Positions 42,586 to 53,691 of a stretch of 64,000 nt of DNA are shown one piece after another (position 1 is the stretch's first letter; every line of letters starts with the position of its first letter). The DNA comes from Sphingomonas sp. SORGH_AS_0950. Lineage in GTDB: Bacteria > Pseudomonadota > Alphaproteobacteria > Sphingomonadales > Sphingomonadaceae. The notes beneath the pieces are model-generated. The model had not been told where the DNA came from and did not search any database. It saw only the letters and a list, made by a program, of their open reading frames with translations. The stretch spans positions 3,250,001 through 3,314,000 of the forward strand of contig NZ_JAUTAE010000001.1 in assembly GCF_030818415.1 (NCBI RefSeq), given 5' to 3'. The position numbers and the translations under genes are program-made.

Positions 42586-44667
42586 TCAGCTCCGCCGCGC
42601 GGTCAGCCACTGGCTGTTGGTCAGCGGCTTGGCGACGATGCGGACCTCGCCGATATGGCCGAAATAGCCGTCCTTGCGCGCGCCGTCCCACCAGGCGGCA
42701 CCCAGCACCCAGGGCATGTCGGCGGCCAGCGTCGCGATGCCGACCTGGCCCGCGCTGTTGCGCAGGACGGGGGCGCCGTCGACATAGAGGATCGTCTCGT
42801 TCGCCACCGGATCGTTGACGATCGCGATGTGGTACCAGGTGTCGACCATCACCTCGCCCGACCAGTTGGCCTGCGGATAGCTGGTGTTCGAGGACGGCAC
42901 GACCTCCCACTGGATCTCGCGCAGCGACGAGATGGCGAACAGTACCGGCGGCGATTCCCGGTCGCCCCCGGCAAAGCCCGGCAGCTTGCCGCGATTGCCG
43001 TTGCGGGTCAGGATATTGCCCCAGCGGTGGTTGGTCACCGTCCAGTTGGCGTCGATCTTGATGAACGCCTCGACCGTATAGCCCGCGCCGAAGGTCGCGG
43101 CGTTGATCGGCGCGGTGGTGGCGGTCGCGAAGGCGCTGCTGCGCGCGGTCACCTTGTCGGTGTTGCGGAAGCGGACGCTGCCCAGTGCCGAGGACAGGCG
43201 GTGGCGGTCGGTCGACCAGACCACGTCCTCGACCATCGCCGGACCCGACAGCGGCACGCGCGCCATGGGGTTGCGGCCGGTCACGTCGGGCAGCGTCTCG
43301 CCGACCTGGACGATCTTGCCGTCGACGATGCCGCTCGCCACGCGCCAGTGCGCGGCGGTCTCGGCGATCTTGGGATAGTCGTCGGCGTCGCGCGGCAGCA
43401 CCTCGGCGGGGGCGGCGGGCTCGGTATAGCCGTTCAGCAGCGCCGAGCGGACGCGCGGCAGGATCGGCACGCCCGCCGTCATCTCGGTATAGGCAAAGCC
43501 CGGCAGGAAACGGGCGAAGCGCTTCTTGAAGTCCATGCTGATCGTGAAGCGGTTGTTCGCATCGTCCAGCACCGCGCGGTCGAACTGGTTGAGAGTCGCC
43601 TTGGGCTTCTGGACCACCCAGGGCGAGAAGCTCATCACGTCGATCTTGTTGGCCGAGAAGTCGATCTCGTACAGCCGCATCATCGCGTTGCCGCCCTGAT
43701 AGGCCATCTGGTAATCGACGACCATCTCATGGACCGGATTGCCGAAGTCGTTGGTCTTGGTGAGCAGCGCGGCACCGTGGTGATGGCCGTTCAGCGTCAT
43801 GAAGATCTGATCGTTGTCGCGGATCAGGTTGTTCCACAACATCAGGCCGTAATCGGTCTCCAGCGGGCTCTTGCCGTCCTTGTCGATGTTGAGCAGCTGG
43901 TGGTTGGCCAGGATCACGGGCAGGGTCGGGTTGCGGCGGATCGCGTCGCGCGCCCACAGGATCCCGGCGTCCGAGATGCGCCAGGACAGCGACAGCACCA
44001 TGAACGTCACGCCGTACATCTCGAAGATGTGATATTCGTGGAAGCCGGTGCGGTCGCGCTCGCGGAAGGTCGTCTGGGCCTGCGCGCGTGAGGTCGGGAA
44101 CCAGTTGAGATAGGGCTCGGCCGACAGGGTGCGCTGGCTGTCGGTGCCGTTCTGCTGGTCGGCGGGGATGTGATAGTCGACGTCGTAAAGAACGTCGTGA
44201 TTGCCCGCCAGGATCGAATAGGGGATGCGCGCCGTCTCCAGCCGCTTCATCGCGGCGTCGGCCACCGCCCACTGCGCGGGCTTGCGCACCTGATCCACCA
44301 CGTCGCCCAGATGGATGACGAAGGGGATCGCATAGGATTTGGCGTTGTCGACGATCCACTGGGTCTGCGCGGCGAAGGGCTCGGAGCCATATTTGCGCTG
44401 GAACTGGCGGTTCTCGTCATTGGTCGCATAGCGCGAATAGAATTGCGTGTCGGGCAGCACCGCGATCGAGAAGCTGGTGGTGCCGACCGGCGTAGCGGCG
44501 GCCGTTCCGGCGGTCGTGGTCGGCCTGGCGTTCAAAAGCGCATCGTCGTCGCACCCCGCCAGCGCCCCCGTCAGCGGCAGCATCGACAGACCCGCAGCGC
44601 CGCGCAGCAGCGTCCGCCGGTCGGCGATCCGCCGCAGGCTGAACCGGGTGTCGTTCGTATCGGACAT
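42586..44667 (-). CDS. Tat-exported metallophosphoesterase with LamG-like domain
   Basis: Exported protein of 693 residues. The N terminus has RRTLLRGAAG (Tat-like) and a lipobox-like LAGC. The calcineurin-type phosphoesterase has metal sites VLPDTQF, IHLGDVVDQ, LAGNHDV, ANHQLL and LNGHHHGA. The C-terminal ~220 residues contain a concanavalin/LamG-like fold (TVEAFIKIDANW, TWYHIAIVNDPVANETILYVDG). Family members hydrolyse nucleotides or phosphodiesters. Start ATG 44667 has GGGGGA upstream. Confidence 0.82.
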   Translation of the reverse strand: MSDTNDTRFSLRRIADRRTLLRGAAGLSMLPLTGALAGCDDDALLNARPTTTAGTAAATPVGTTSFSIAVLPDTQFYSRYATNDENRQFQRKYGSEPFAAQTQWIVDNAKSYAIPFVIHLGDVVDQVRKPAQWAVADAAMKRLETARIPYSILAGNHDVLYDVDYHIPADQQNGTDSQRTLSAEPYLNWFPTSRAQAQTTFRERDRTGFHEYHIFEMYGVTFMVLSLSWRISDAGILWARDAIRRNPTLPVILANHQLLNIDKDGKSPLETDYGLMLWNNLIRDNDQIFMTLNGHHHGAALLTKTNDFGNPVHEMVVDYQMAYQGGNAMMRLYEIDFSANKIDVMSFSPWVVQKPKATLNQFDRAVLDDANNRFTISMDFKKRFARFLPGFAYTEMTAGVPILPRVRSALLNGYTEPAAPAEVLPRDADDYPKIAETAAHWRVASGIVDGKIVQVGETLPDVTGRNPMARVPLSGPAMVEDVVWSTDRHRLSSALGSVRFRNTDKVTARSSAFATATTAPINAATFGAGYTVEAFIKIDANWTVTNHRWGNILTRNGNRGKLPGFAGGDRESPPVLFAISSLREIQWEVVPSSNTSYPQANWSGEVMVDTWYHIAIVNDPVANETILYVDGAPVLRNSAGQVGIATLAADMPWVLGAAWWDGARKDGYFGHIGEVRIVAKPLTNSQWLTARRS

Positions 44668-44865
44668 GGTCAAAATTCCCCCATTTCTGGCTCGTTCGAG
44701 CCAGCGGGGCGCGCTGTATGGCGCTTGTTTGACACATGAAGGACCGCTTCATTACCGATTTAGGTCGATGCTCGAAAAATAAATCAGTCCGCCGTCATTT
44801 TTTGGTCATCGGGGGGAGGCGGGTCGTCCCCAGAGCCGATCGACATTCACGATTGCGTCTTCTTT

Positions 44866-45055
44866 CCCTCTCCCCTGGACAGGGGAGAGGGTTAGCGGAG
44901 CTTGCCAGCGCAGCTTGGGTGAGGGGTTGAGCGAGCCCAAAGGCTCACGCGCTCGCTTCGCGATCGCCTACCCCTCACCCAGCTCCGACTAAGCCTTTGC
45001 TACGCAAAGACTAAGTCTGCGCAACCCTCTCCCCTCTGCGAGGGGCGAGGGAAGG
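44866..45055. repeat. Dispersed inverted repeat, family C
   Basis: CCCTCTCCCCTGGACAGGGGAGAGGG (hairpin) with GTGAGGGG faces CCCCTCACCC and CCCTCTCCCC across about 60 bases. The gap of about 420 bases holds no gene; the part before 44866 is A/T-richer and should contain the phosphoesterase promoter. Confidence 0.7.
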
Positions 45056-45087
45056 AAAGGCATGGCTGAATGTCGATCGGCCCTGGC

Positions 45088-45519
45088 TTATTCCGGCGCC
45101 GGATCGCCCGCCCCGATCACCCGCGCCCCCTGGCGCAACCGGGTGCCGTCCGCAAAGGACAGGAGCAGCGACAGGATGCGTCCGGGCTTCACGCCGGGGT
45201 TCATGTCGTACAGCATGACATGCCGTCCGCCGGGGGCGAAGGCGACGGTTCCTCCGGCGGGGATGGGGACGCGGTCGACCTTCTTCATCGCCATCCCGCC
45301 TTCATGCATCTCGCTGGTGATCGCGACGTCGCTGCTGACCGAGATCAGGTCGACGGCCTTGGGGCCGCCATGGACGATGAAATAGGCGGCGGCGGGGCGG
45401 CCGGGCACGGCGGCCAGACGGACCCAGCCTTCCTCGGCGTAGAGTTCCGGCTTTTGCGCGCATCCCGTCAGCGTCGCCCCGGCGAGCGCACAAAGGCCCA
45501 GAAAAACGGCGCGACGCAT
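45088..45519 (-). CDS. Periplasmic copper chaperone PCu(A)C family
   Basis: Lipoprotein of 143 residues (signal ALAGATLTGC) of the PCuAC family, which delivers Cu(I) to cytochrome oxidase. The copper ligands HXnMX..HXM are visible as SEMHEGGMAMKKV and GGRHVMLYDMN. Start MRRAVFLGLCAL has GAGAGGG upstream. No sco or cytochrome oxidase genes are nearby. Divergent from dnaK. Confidence 0.9.
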   Translation of the reverse strand: MRRAVFLGLCALAGATLTGCAQKPELYAEEGWVRLAAVPGRPAAAYFIVHGGPKAVDLISVSSDVAITSEMHEGGMAMKKVDRVPIPAGGTVAFAPGGRHVMLYDMNPGVKPGRILSLLLSFADGTRLRQGARVIGAGDPAPE

Positions 45520-45572
45520 GATGAACCCTCTCGTTTCGGCAAATCCCGAGACCACACTAGGTTCCATCCAAT

Positions 45573-45603
45573 CTTGCGGCAACGGATCGCCCACCTATAT
45601 CCG
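45573..45603 (+). promoter_or_regulatory. RpoH (sigma-32) heat-shock promoter of dnaK
   Basis: CTTG at 45573-45576, then 17 bases, then CCTATATCCG at 45594-45603, matching the alphaproteobacterial heat-shock consensus CTTG-N17-CYTATNTNNG exactly. It lies about 95 bases before dnaK. It supports sigma-32 control of dnaKJ. Confidence 0.75.
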
Positions 45604-45698
45604 GCCAGTGAACGGGGTTTTCGGGTTGCCGCTTTCGGGACCGGCGAACCCCGGCATTGGACTTCCAGACTATGTTCTTGAGGGGCATTTAGAGACTT

Positions 45699-47597
<1,899 letters not shown>

Positions 47598-47762
47598 GGC
47601 TGTCGGCCCGGTCTGCCTGTCGGCGGGCCGGGCCTTCGGTTGCTGTTGAGAATACCGCCTTTCGGGGCATGAAGTGGCGAAGCGCTTGGGCGTCCGCTCC
47701 GTCCGGCCTGACGGCACGGTCGGTCGGCGGGCCACGCACAGGCGGACGGGGCGAGACCGGGC

Positions 47763-48896
47763 ATGAGCACGACGATCGACTATTATGAACTGCTCGAATG
47801 CGAGCGCACCGCGGACGATGCGACGATCAAGTCGCGCTACCGCAAGCTGGCGATGCAGTACCATCCGGACCGCAATGCGGGCTGCAAGGACTCCGAGGCC
47901 AAGTTCAAGGCGATCAGCGAAGCCTATGACTGCCTGAAGGACCCCCAGAAGCGCGCGGCCTATGACCGCTATGGCCATGCCGCGTTCCAGCAGGGCATGG
48001 GCGGCGGTGGCGGCGGCCATGGCGGGCAGGATTTCGGCGCTTTCTCCGATATTTTCGAAAGCGTCTTCGGCGAATTCATGGGCGGCGGACGCGGCGGCGG
48101 GCGCCAACAGCCCCGGCGCGGCGCGGATCTGCGCTACGACATGGAAATCTCGCTGGAAGAGGCGTTCCATGGCAAGTCGACCGAGATCACCATCGACGTC
48201 TCGGCCGCGTGCGACACCTGCGACGGCACCGGCGCCAAGCCCGGCACCAGCGCCAAGACCTGCCAGCATTGCGGCGGCCATGGCAAGGTCCGCGCGCAGC
48301 AGGGCTTCTTCGTGGTCGAGCGGACCTGCCCGGTCTGTCAGGGCGCGGGCCAGATCATCGCCGATCCGTGCCCCGATTGTCGCGGCGACGGCCGCATCGA
48401 AAAGACCAAGACGCTGTCGGTCAACATCCCGGCGGGCGTCGACGAGGGCACCCGCATCCGCCTGACCGGTGAAGGCGAGGCGGGCGCGCGCGGTGCACCT
48501 GCAGGCGACCTCTATATCTTCCTCCACGTCAAGCGGCACGCGATCTTCGAGCGGGAGGGTACGACCCTGTTCGCGCGTGCGCCGATCAGCTTCACCACGG
48601 CGGCACTCGGCGGGGCGTTGTCCATCCCCGGCCTCGACGGGCGGATGCACGAGATCAAGATTCCGGCGGGCATCCAATCGGGCAAGCAACTCCGCCAGCG
48701 CGGGGCGGGCATGCCCGTCCTGCAAGGGCGCGGCACCGGCGATCTGGTCATCCAGATCGAAGTCGAGACGCCGACCCGGCTGTCGACCCGCCAGCGCGAA
48801 TTACTCGAACTGTTCCGCGAAACCGAGACCGGGGACGAATGCCCTGAAAGCCAGGGCTTTTTCGCCAAGTTGAAGAGTGTCTTCGCGGGCGAATAA
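47763..48896 (+). CDS. dnaJ: Chaperone DnaJ
   Basis: Hsp40 co-chaperone, 377 residues. The J domain has HPD at residues 34-36. A Gly/Phe region ([21 protein letters not shown]) leads to four zinc repeats [32 protein letters not shown] and [10 protein letters not shown], then the C-terminal peptide-binding domains. All four CxxCxGxG motifs are recognisable (one is CRGDG). Co-transcribed with dnaK. Confidence 0.97.
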   Translation: MSTTIDYYELLECERTADDATIKSRYRKLAMQYHPDRNAGCKDSEAKFKAISEAYDCLKDPQKRAAYDRYGHAAFQQGMGGGGGGHGGQDFGAFSDIFESVFGEFMGGGRGGGRQQPRRGADLRYDMEISLEEAFHGKSTEITIDVSAACDTCDGTGAKPGTSAKTCQHCGGHGKVRAQQGFFVVERTCPVCQGAGQIIADPCPDCRGDGRIEKTKTLSVNIPAGVDEGTRIRLTGEGEAGARGAPAGDLYIFLHVKRHAIFEREGTTLFARAPISFTTAALGGALSIPGLDGRMHEIKIPAGIQSGKQLRQRGAGMPVLQGRGTGDLVIQIEVETPTRLSTRQRELLELFRETETGDECPESQGFFAKLKSVFAGE

Positions 48897-48934
48897 GCAA
48901 GGTTTTCCGTCGATTGACATTGTCAGACGGTGCG

Positions 48935-48989
48935 GGGCCGGGATGATCATCCATCCCGGCCCTGTTGACTCCCGAGCAGGGCGGGAGTC
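48935..48989 (+). terminator. Tandem hairpins after dnaJ
   Basis: First stem GGGCCGGGATG / CATCCCGGCCC with a six-base loop (48935-48962), then GACTCCCG / CGGGAGTC (48967-48989). No long T tract, so termination is probable but not sure. Confidence 0.55.
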
Positions 48990-49025
48990 ATGATTGTCGC
49001 GCGACTTTGACAAGGAAGTCCTGCG

Positions 49026-49847
49026 ATGCGTCACCTGCCTGGATGCTTGATCGCCCTCGGTGCGATGGTGTTGGCACCTGTCGCGGCGCAAGCTGTTCCA
49101 TCCCGGAAAGTCGAAAAGATCATTCTGCCGGATGCGGGATCGTCCGACGAGATCATCGTCCAGGCGCTCAGCCTTCCGCGCGACGCCTTGCCGGTCAATG
49201 TCCGCTGGGCCCCGGTCGACAATACGCAGGTCAACATCGCCTATGAGCGCGCGGACCAGTTCCTGGCCTGTGCTTTCGACAAGGCCAGCCGGGACTGGCT
49301 GCGCAAGGCGGTCGAAGGGCCCCCGTCGCTGGCCAGCACCGAATATGCGCAGGGCATGGTCATCGTCACCAACTGGGGATGTTATCCGCCGCTGGGATCG
49401 AGCCCGCCGTGGAACCCCGCGCTGGCGGGACAGGACATCCTCCATCGCGGAATCCTGCTCGAGCGGACGTTGCGCGCCTTTGCGCCGGATGCGTCGCTCG
49501 ATGCCGCGCAGACCTTCGATCCGGTGGTACGCGCGCGCTTCCGCAAGGTGGAAACCGACCATAATCGCTATCGGCAAAATCCGGAGAAATCGGGGTTCGT
49601 CGTGGCCGCCTGCCTGGTTCAGACCCAGCCGGTCCTCGCGACCCGGCTATTCCACGCGCCGCAGGGCAGCGATCTGGTCCGGGGGCTGGAACAGGCGATG
49701 CTCATCAATGCGCCCGAGTGCCTGGAGGGGGTGAAGAAGCTGAGCGTCGAGCCGACCACGCTTCGGGTGTATCTGATCGATGCCTTTTACCGCTGGCTGC
49801 TCGCCGCACGGAACGTGCCGACGCTGATCCCGGCCAGTGGGGCATAG
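49026..49847 (+). CDS. Uncharacterised secreted protein
   Basis: Predicted periplasmic protein of 273 residues with a signal peptide (about residues 1-23, VAAQA). Mature part has several Cys (FLACAFDK, WGCYPPLG, AACLVQTQP, APECLEG) that may pair, and a C-terminal YLIDAFYRWLLAARN helix. No family recognised. Located between dnaJ and a thioredoxin-like gene on the same strand. Confidence 0.6.
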   Translation: MRHLPGCLIALGAMVLAPVAAQAVPSRKVEKIILPDAGSSDEIIVQALSLPRDALPVNVRWAPVDNTQVNIAYERADQFLACAFDKASRDWLRKAVEGPPSLASTEYAQGMVIVTNWGCYPPLGSSPPWNPALAGQDILHRGILLERTLRAFAPDASLDAAQTFDPVVRARFRKVETDHNRYRQNPEKSGFVVAACLVQTQPVLATRLFHAPQGSDLVRGLEQAMLINAPECLEGVKKLSVEPTTLRVYLIDAFYRWLLAARNVPTLIPASGA

Positions 49848-49932
49848 GCGCGGCGTCCAGCCCCCAAGCAAAGCCATATTGCATTGCGGCGACGGTCGCG
49901 CTCCAATGGCAGCCATTAGGATGGAGATTGTC

Positions 49933-50445
49933 ATGTCGCCGTGGAAAGCCGCTTTGCCCCTTCTTGCTGCGTGCGCGCTGCTCCCCGCCGCCGCGCCGGT
50001 CGCCGCGCCGCGCGTCGGGATCGCCAGTTTTGAGGCGCTGCCCAAGCCCCTGCCGCTGCCCTATCATGCGGGCGACGCCAAGGCGGCCATCGCGACGGCC
50101 CGCGCGCGAGCGGTCAAGGCGCACAAGCGGGTGCTGATCGATCTGGGCGGCAACTGGTGCCTCGACTGCCGCCTACTGGCAGGAGTGATGGAGTCGCCGA
50201 AGATGCGGCCCTTCGTCGCCCGGCATTTCGAGGTGGTGACGGTCGATGTGGGTCGGTTCGACCAGAATATGGATGTCCCGGCCTCTTACGGCATCACCGG
50301 GCGGCTGGCGGGCGTGCCCGCGGTGCTGATCGTCGATCCGAAGACCAACAAGCTGGTCAATGCCGGGCGAGAAACCGCGCTGGCCGATGCGCGGGCGATG
50401 ACGCCGCAGGCGGTGGCGGACTGGCTGGCGCAGTGGGTGGGGTGA
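49933..50445 (+). CDS. Periplasmic thioredoxin-like protein
   Basis: Thioredoxin-fold protein of 170 residues with a signal peptide (ALLPAAAPVAA). Active-site Cys pair is C76/C79 in GNWCLDCRLLAGVM, then the cis-Pro region GRLAGVPAVLIVDP. The CLDC centre is unlike classical DsbA/TlpA (CPxC), so it may be a reductant or a specialised thiol protein. Start ATG 49933 has GGAG nine bases earlier; ATG 49921 is an alternative. Confidence 0.78.
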   Translation: MSPWKAALPLLAACALLPAAAPVAAPRVGIASFEALPKPLPLPYHAGDAKAAIATARARAVKAHKRVLIDLGGNWCLDCRLLAGVMESPKMRPFVARHFEVVTVDVGRFDQNMDVPASYGITGRLAGVPAVLIVDPKTNKLVNAGRETALADARAMTPQAVADWLAQWVG

Positions 50446-50527
50446 GGGGGCTCACGGCCGGTTGCCTGATTCCGCCTGATTGACGGCGGGGAGGCGCAAC
50501 GGCCGTTTGCCTTCTTTGCTGCCCGGG

Positions 50528-50632
50528 TTCCCTCCCCCAGCCCCTCCCGCTTGCGGGAGGGGAGAGGAAAGAGGGTAAACGCTTCCCCAGGCAACTCCCC
50601 TCCCGCAGGCGGGAGGGGTTGGGGGAGGGGAG
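50528..50632. repeat. Dispersed palindromic repeat pair, family B
   Basis: CCCCTCCCGCTTGCGGGAGG faces CCCTCCCGCAGGCGGGAGGG with CCCTCCCCCAG / TTGGGGGAGGG flanks across about 45 bases, between the thioredoxin-like gene and the convergent purB. Confidence 0.75.
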
Positions 50633-50676
50633 TCCGTCTCGGCGGGACAAGCCGCCAATAGGACTCCCCCGACCGA

Positions 50677-51990
50677 TTACGCGCCGAACACCCGCGCGAA
50701 GATCGTGTCGACATTCTTGTAATGGTAATCGAGGTCGAACCGCGCCTCGATCTCCTCGGGCGACAGCGCCGCCGTCACGTCCGCATCGGCCTTGAGCAGT
50801 TCCATCAGCGACAGTTCGCCGTCGGACTCCCATACCTTCATCGCATTGCGCTGGACGAGGCGATAGCTGTCCTCGCGGCTCACGCCCGCCTGGGTCAGCG
50901 CCAGCAGGACGCGCTGCGAATGGACCAGGCCACCCATCTTGTTGAGGTTCTTCTCCATCCGCGCCGGATAGACGACCAGCTTGTCGATCACGCCGGTCAG
51001 GCGGGCGAGCGCGAAGTCGAGGGTGATGGTCGCGTCGGGGCCGATATAGCGCTCGACCGAGCTATGGCTGATGTCGCGCTCATGCCACAAAGCGACATTC
51101 TCCAGCGCCGGGGTGACATAGCCGCGCACCATGCGGGCCAGGCCGGTCAGATTCTCGGTCAGCACCGGGTTGCGCTTGTGCGGCATCGCCGACGAGCCCT
51201 TCTGGCCGGGCGAGAAATACTCCTCGGCCTCCAGGACCTCGGTGCGCTGGAGGTGGCGGACCTCGGTCGCCAGCCGCTCGATCGAGCTGGCGATGACGCC
51301 CAGCGTCGCGAAGAACATCGCATGGCGGTCGCGCGGGATGACCTGGGTCGAAACGGGCTCGACCGTCAGGCCCATCTTCTCGGCGACATGGGCTTCGACA
51401 CGCGGGTCGATATTGGCGAAGGTGCCGACCGCGCCCGAGATCGCGCAGGTGGCGATGTCGGCGCGCGCCGCGACCAGGCGCGCGCGGTTGCGGTCGAACT
51501 CGGCATAGGCTTGCGCCAGCTTCAGGCCGAAGGTGACCGGCTCGGCATGGATGCCATGGCTGCGGCCGATGGTCGGGGTCAGCTTGTGCTGATAGGCACG
51601 GCGCTTGATGACGGCGAGCAGCGCGTCGAGATCCTCGATCAGAATGTCGGAGGCGCGCGCCAGCTGCACGGCCAGGCAGGTGTCGAGCACGTCGGACGAG
51701 GTCATGCCCTGGTGCAGGAAGCGCGCCTCCGGCCCGGTCCGCTCGGCGACATGGGTCAGGAAGGCGATAACGTCGTGCTTGGTCTCCGCCTCGATCGAAT
51801 CGATGCGCGCGATATCGAAATCGCCCGCCGCCTTGTCGGCTTCCCAGATGCGCGCGGCGGCTTCCTTCGGCACGACGCCCAGCTCGGCGAGCGCGTCGGT
51901 GGCGTGCGCCTCGATCTCGAACCAGATGCGGAAACGGGTCTGGGGATCCCAGATCCGGGTCATGGGAGCACGGGAATAGCGCGGAATCAT
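50677..51990 (-). CDS. purB: Adenylosuccinate lyase
   Basis: Cleaves SAICAR and adenylosuccinate in purine synthesis, 437 residues. Fumarase/ASL signature GSSAMPHKRNPVLTENL, TIGRSHGIHAEPVTFGLK and HERDISHSSVERYI are present. Start MIPRYSRAPMTRIWD; a GTG 10 codons upstream is less family-like. The mRNA leader contains a strong hairpin (52013-52066). Confidence 0.96.
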   Translation of the reverse strand: MIPRYSRAPMTRIWDPQTRFRIWFEIEAHATDALAELGVVPKEAAARIWEADKAAGDFDIARIDSIEAETKHDVIAFLTHVAERTGPEARFLHQGMTSSDVLDTCLAVQLARASDILIEDLDALLAVIKRRAYQHKLTPTIGRSHGIHAEPVTFGLKLAQAYAEFDRNRARLVAARADIATCAISGAVGTFANIDPRVEAHVAEKMGLTVEPVSTQVIPRDRHAMFFATLGVIASSIERLATEVRHLQRTEVLEAEEYFSPGQKGSSAMPHKRNPVLTENLTGLARMVRGYVTPALENVALWHERDISHSSVERYIGPDATITLDFALARLTGVIDKLVVYPARMEKNLNKMGGLVHSQRVLLALTQAGVSREDSYRLVQRNAMKVWESDGELSLMELLKADADVTAALSPEEIEARFDLDYHYKNVDTIFARVFGA

Positions 51991-52012
51991 CGGGGCACCT
52001 TCAGGTCGTGGA

Positions 52013-52066
52013 AACGGCACGGCTTACCGTGCACTCCCTCTCGGAATCACGGTGTGCCGTGCCGTT
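52013..52066 (-). promoter_or_regulatory. Stable hairpin in the purB leader
   Basis: AACGGCACGGCTTACCGTG (52013-52031) and CACGGTGTGCCGTGCCGTT (52048-52066) are complementary but for two positions, with a 16-base loop. It lies 23 bases upstream of the purB ATG on the minus strand and could act as an attenuator or stability element. It matches no riboswitch known to me. Confidence 0.5.
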
Positions 52067-52205
52067 AGCAGGGACGAGCCGAGCCTTCAAATCCGAAGAT
52101 GCAAACCCCATATGGTCAAATGCCGAACGGGATCGTATCACTAAAGGCGAAGATGCGTTTCCGGTCTTCATAGTCATCGATCGACCAGAGTAAGGGAGAG
52201 ACGAG

Positions 52206-52664
52206 ATGATGAAATATGCTTTTCTTGCCGGTGCCATGATGGCGTCTGCTCCGGTGCTTGCGCAGGTTGCCCCCGCCCCCGCCCAGACCACGCCGGCGGC
52301 GCCGCAATCGGCGACGACAACCACGGCTGATCCGATGCAGGCCGCCACGCCGTCGGCGGAACCCGCCGCGCCCGCCCAGGCGGCCCCCGCCGAGGGCCAG
52401 GTCCAGGCGACCGGCAGCCAGATCGCGCAGGTCGTCGACACCCAGTTCCCGACCTATGACAAGGACGGTGACGGCCAGCTGAACAAGGCCGAGTTCACCC
52501 AGTGGATGGTTGCGCTGAAGGCGCAGACCGACCCGTCGACCAAGGCCGAGTCGCCCGCGACCAAGAAATGGGTGGGCACCGCCTTTGCCCAGGCCGACAC
52601 CGACAAGAGCAAGAAGGTGTCGAAGACCGAGCTGACCGGCTTTCTGAGCCAGGGTCAGGGCTGA
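52206..52664 (+). CDS. Secreted EF-hand protein
   Basis: Secreted calcium-binding protein of 152 residues. Signal peptide about residues 1-19 (APVLAQ), then a Pro/Ala/Thr-rich linker, a canonical EF-hand loop DKDGDGQLNKAEF and a second weaker loop DTDKSKKVSKTEL (Ser at position 5). A family of such short periplasmic EF-hand proteins is common in sphingomonads; role unknown. ATG has GGGAG upstream. Confidence 0.75.
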   Translation: MMKYAFLAGAMMASAPVLAQVAPAPAQTTPAAPQSATTTTADPMQAATPSAEPAAPAQAAPAEGQVQATGSQIAQVVDTQFPTYDKDGDGQLNKAEFTQWMVALKAQTDPSTKAESPATKKWVGTAFAQADTDKSKKVSKTELTGFLSQGQG

Positions 52665-52712
52665 GCCGGAACACCCCCTCCGTTCCTACGATTCCCCGAG
52701 CGGGGATGAGCG

Positions 52713-52745
52713 GGGCCGTCGGACCATCAGGTTCGGCGGCCCTTT
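52713..52745 (+). terminator. Terminator after the EF-hand gene
   Basis: The stem GGGCCGTCGGACC / GGTTCGGCGGCCC (wobble pairs) has an ATCA loop and TTT. Confidence 0.6.
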
Positions 52746-52748
52746 CCC

Positions 52749-52882
52749 ATTCCTCCCTATCTTTGATGGGGAGGGGGACCGCGCCCGCAGGGCGTGGTGG
52801 AGGGGCGTTGCCGGTCCGTCACCACCCCTCCACCATCGCTGGCGCGATGGTCCCCCTCCCCAAGCAGAGCTTGGAGAGGAAT
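52749..52882. mobile_element. Miniature inverted element, family D (copy 2)
   Basis: Ends ATTCCTCCC / GAGGAAT; the inside reads GGGGAGGGGGACC-stem-GGTGGAGGGG and mirrored CCCCTCCACC-stem-GGTCCCCCTCCCC. 134 bases, no ORF. Confidence 0.75.
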
Positions 52883-52890
52883 AGGGCACG

Positions 52891-52923
52891 AAAAAGGGCA
52901 GGGGCGTCGCCGCCACCTGCCCT
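52891..52923 (-). terminator. Terminator after rplY
   Basis: On the minus strand the stem AGGGCAGG-TGGCG... / CGCC-CCTGCCCT is followed by T5; it lies about 40 bases past the L25 stop. Confidence 0.7.
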
Positions 52924-52963
52924 GATTTTCGTTCGCTCGCTCGTGAGAGAGAGCGAGGCCGGA

Positions 52964-53569
52964 TCAGGCCTCTTCCGAACCTTCCGACGCATCGGCCGCT
53001 TCGTCCGCGGCGGTCGGAACCGTCGGCGGAACGATGGTGGCGATCGCGAAGTCGCGGTCGTCGATGGCGGGCTCGGCGCCCTTGGGCAGCTTCACGTCCG
53101 AGATGTGGATCGAGTCGCCCACGGCCAGACCCTTCAGCGAGATGCTGATTTCGGTCGGGATGTTGGCGGCGTCGACGACCAGCTCGATCTCGTGGCGGGT
53201 GATGTTCAGCACGCCGCCCTGCTTGACGCCGCTCTCGTCCTCGTCGGTGAAGACGACCGGAACGGCAACCGTGACGGTCTCATGCTCGCCGATGCGCAGG
53301 AAGTCGACGTGCAGCGGGCGGTCGGTGACGGGATGGAACGCGACGTCCTTCGCCAGCGTGCGCTGGCCGTCCACCATGATGACCGAGGTGAAGAAATGAC
53401 CGGTCATCAGCGCCTTGACGAGCGCCTTCTCTTCGAGATGGATCGACGCGGCGGCCTTGTTCTGGCCATAGATCACGGCGGGGACGCGGCCTTCACGACG
53501 CAGCGAACGGGAGGCTCCCTTGCCAACCTGATCGCGCGTCTCGGCGGCGAGCGTAAGGGTGTCGCTCAT
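52964..53569 (-). CDS. rplY: 50S ribosomal protein L25/general stress protein Ctc
   Basis: 5S-rRNA-binding L25 of the long CTC type, 201 residues. The N-terminal L25 domain ([30 protein letters not shown]) is followed by the TL5 C-terminal domain ([33 protein letters not shown]) and an acidic tail ending EGSEEA. The long frame extending beyond [10 protein letters not shown] is a shadow. GGAG lies upstream of the ATG. Confidence 0.95.
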   Translation of the reverse strand: MSDTLTLAAETRDQVGKGASRSLRREGRVPAVIYGQNKAAASIHLEEKALVKALMTGHFFTSVIMVDGQRTLAKDVAFHPVTDRPLHVDFLRIGEHETVTVAVPVVFTDEDESGVKQGGVLNITRHEIELVVDAANIPTEISISLKGLAVGDSIHISDVKLPKGAEPAIDDRDFAIATIVPPTVPTAADEAADASEGSEEA

Positions 53570-53691
53570 TCCAGTAACTCCGAAACAAAAGGGATATAGG
53601 TTCCCGATCACGCCTCCAGGGATGACCATGACCGGAAGCGGGGGCGCATAGCCGCAAAGGCGGCAAAAGGCAAGGTGTCGGCCGCCGCGCC

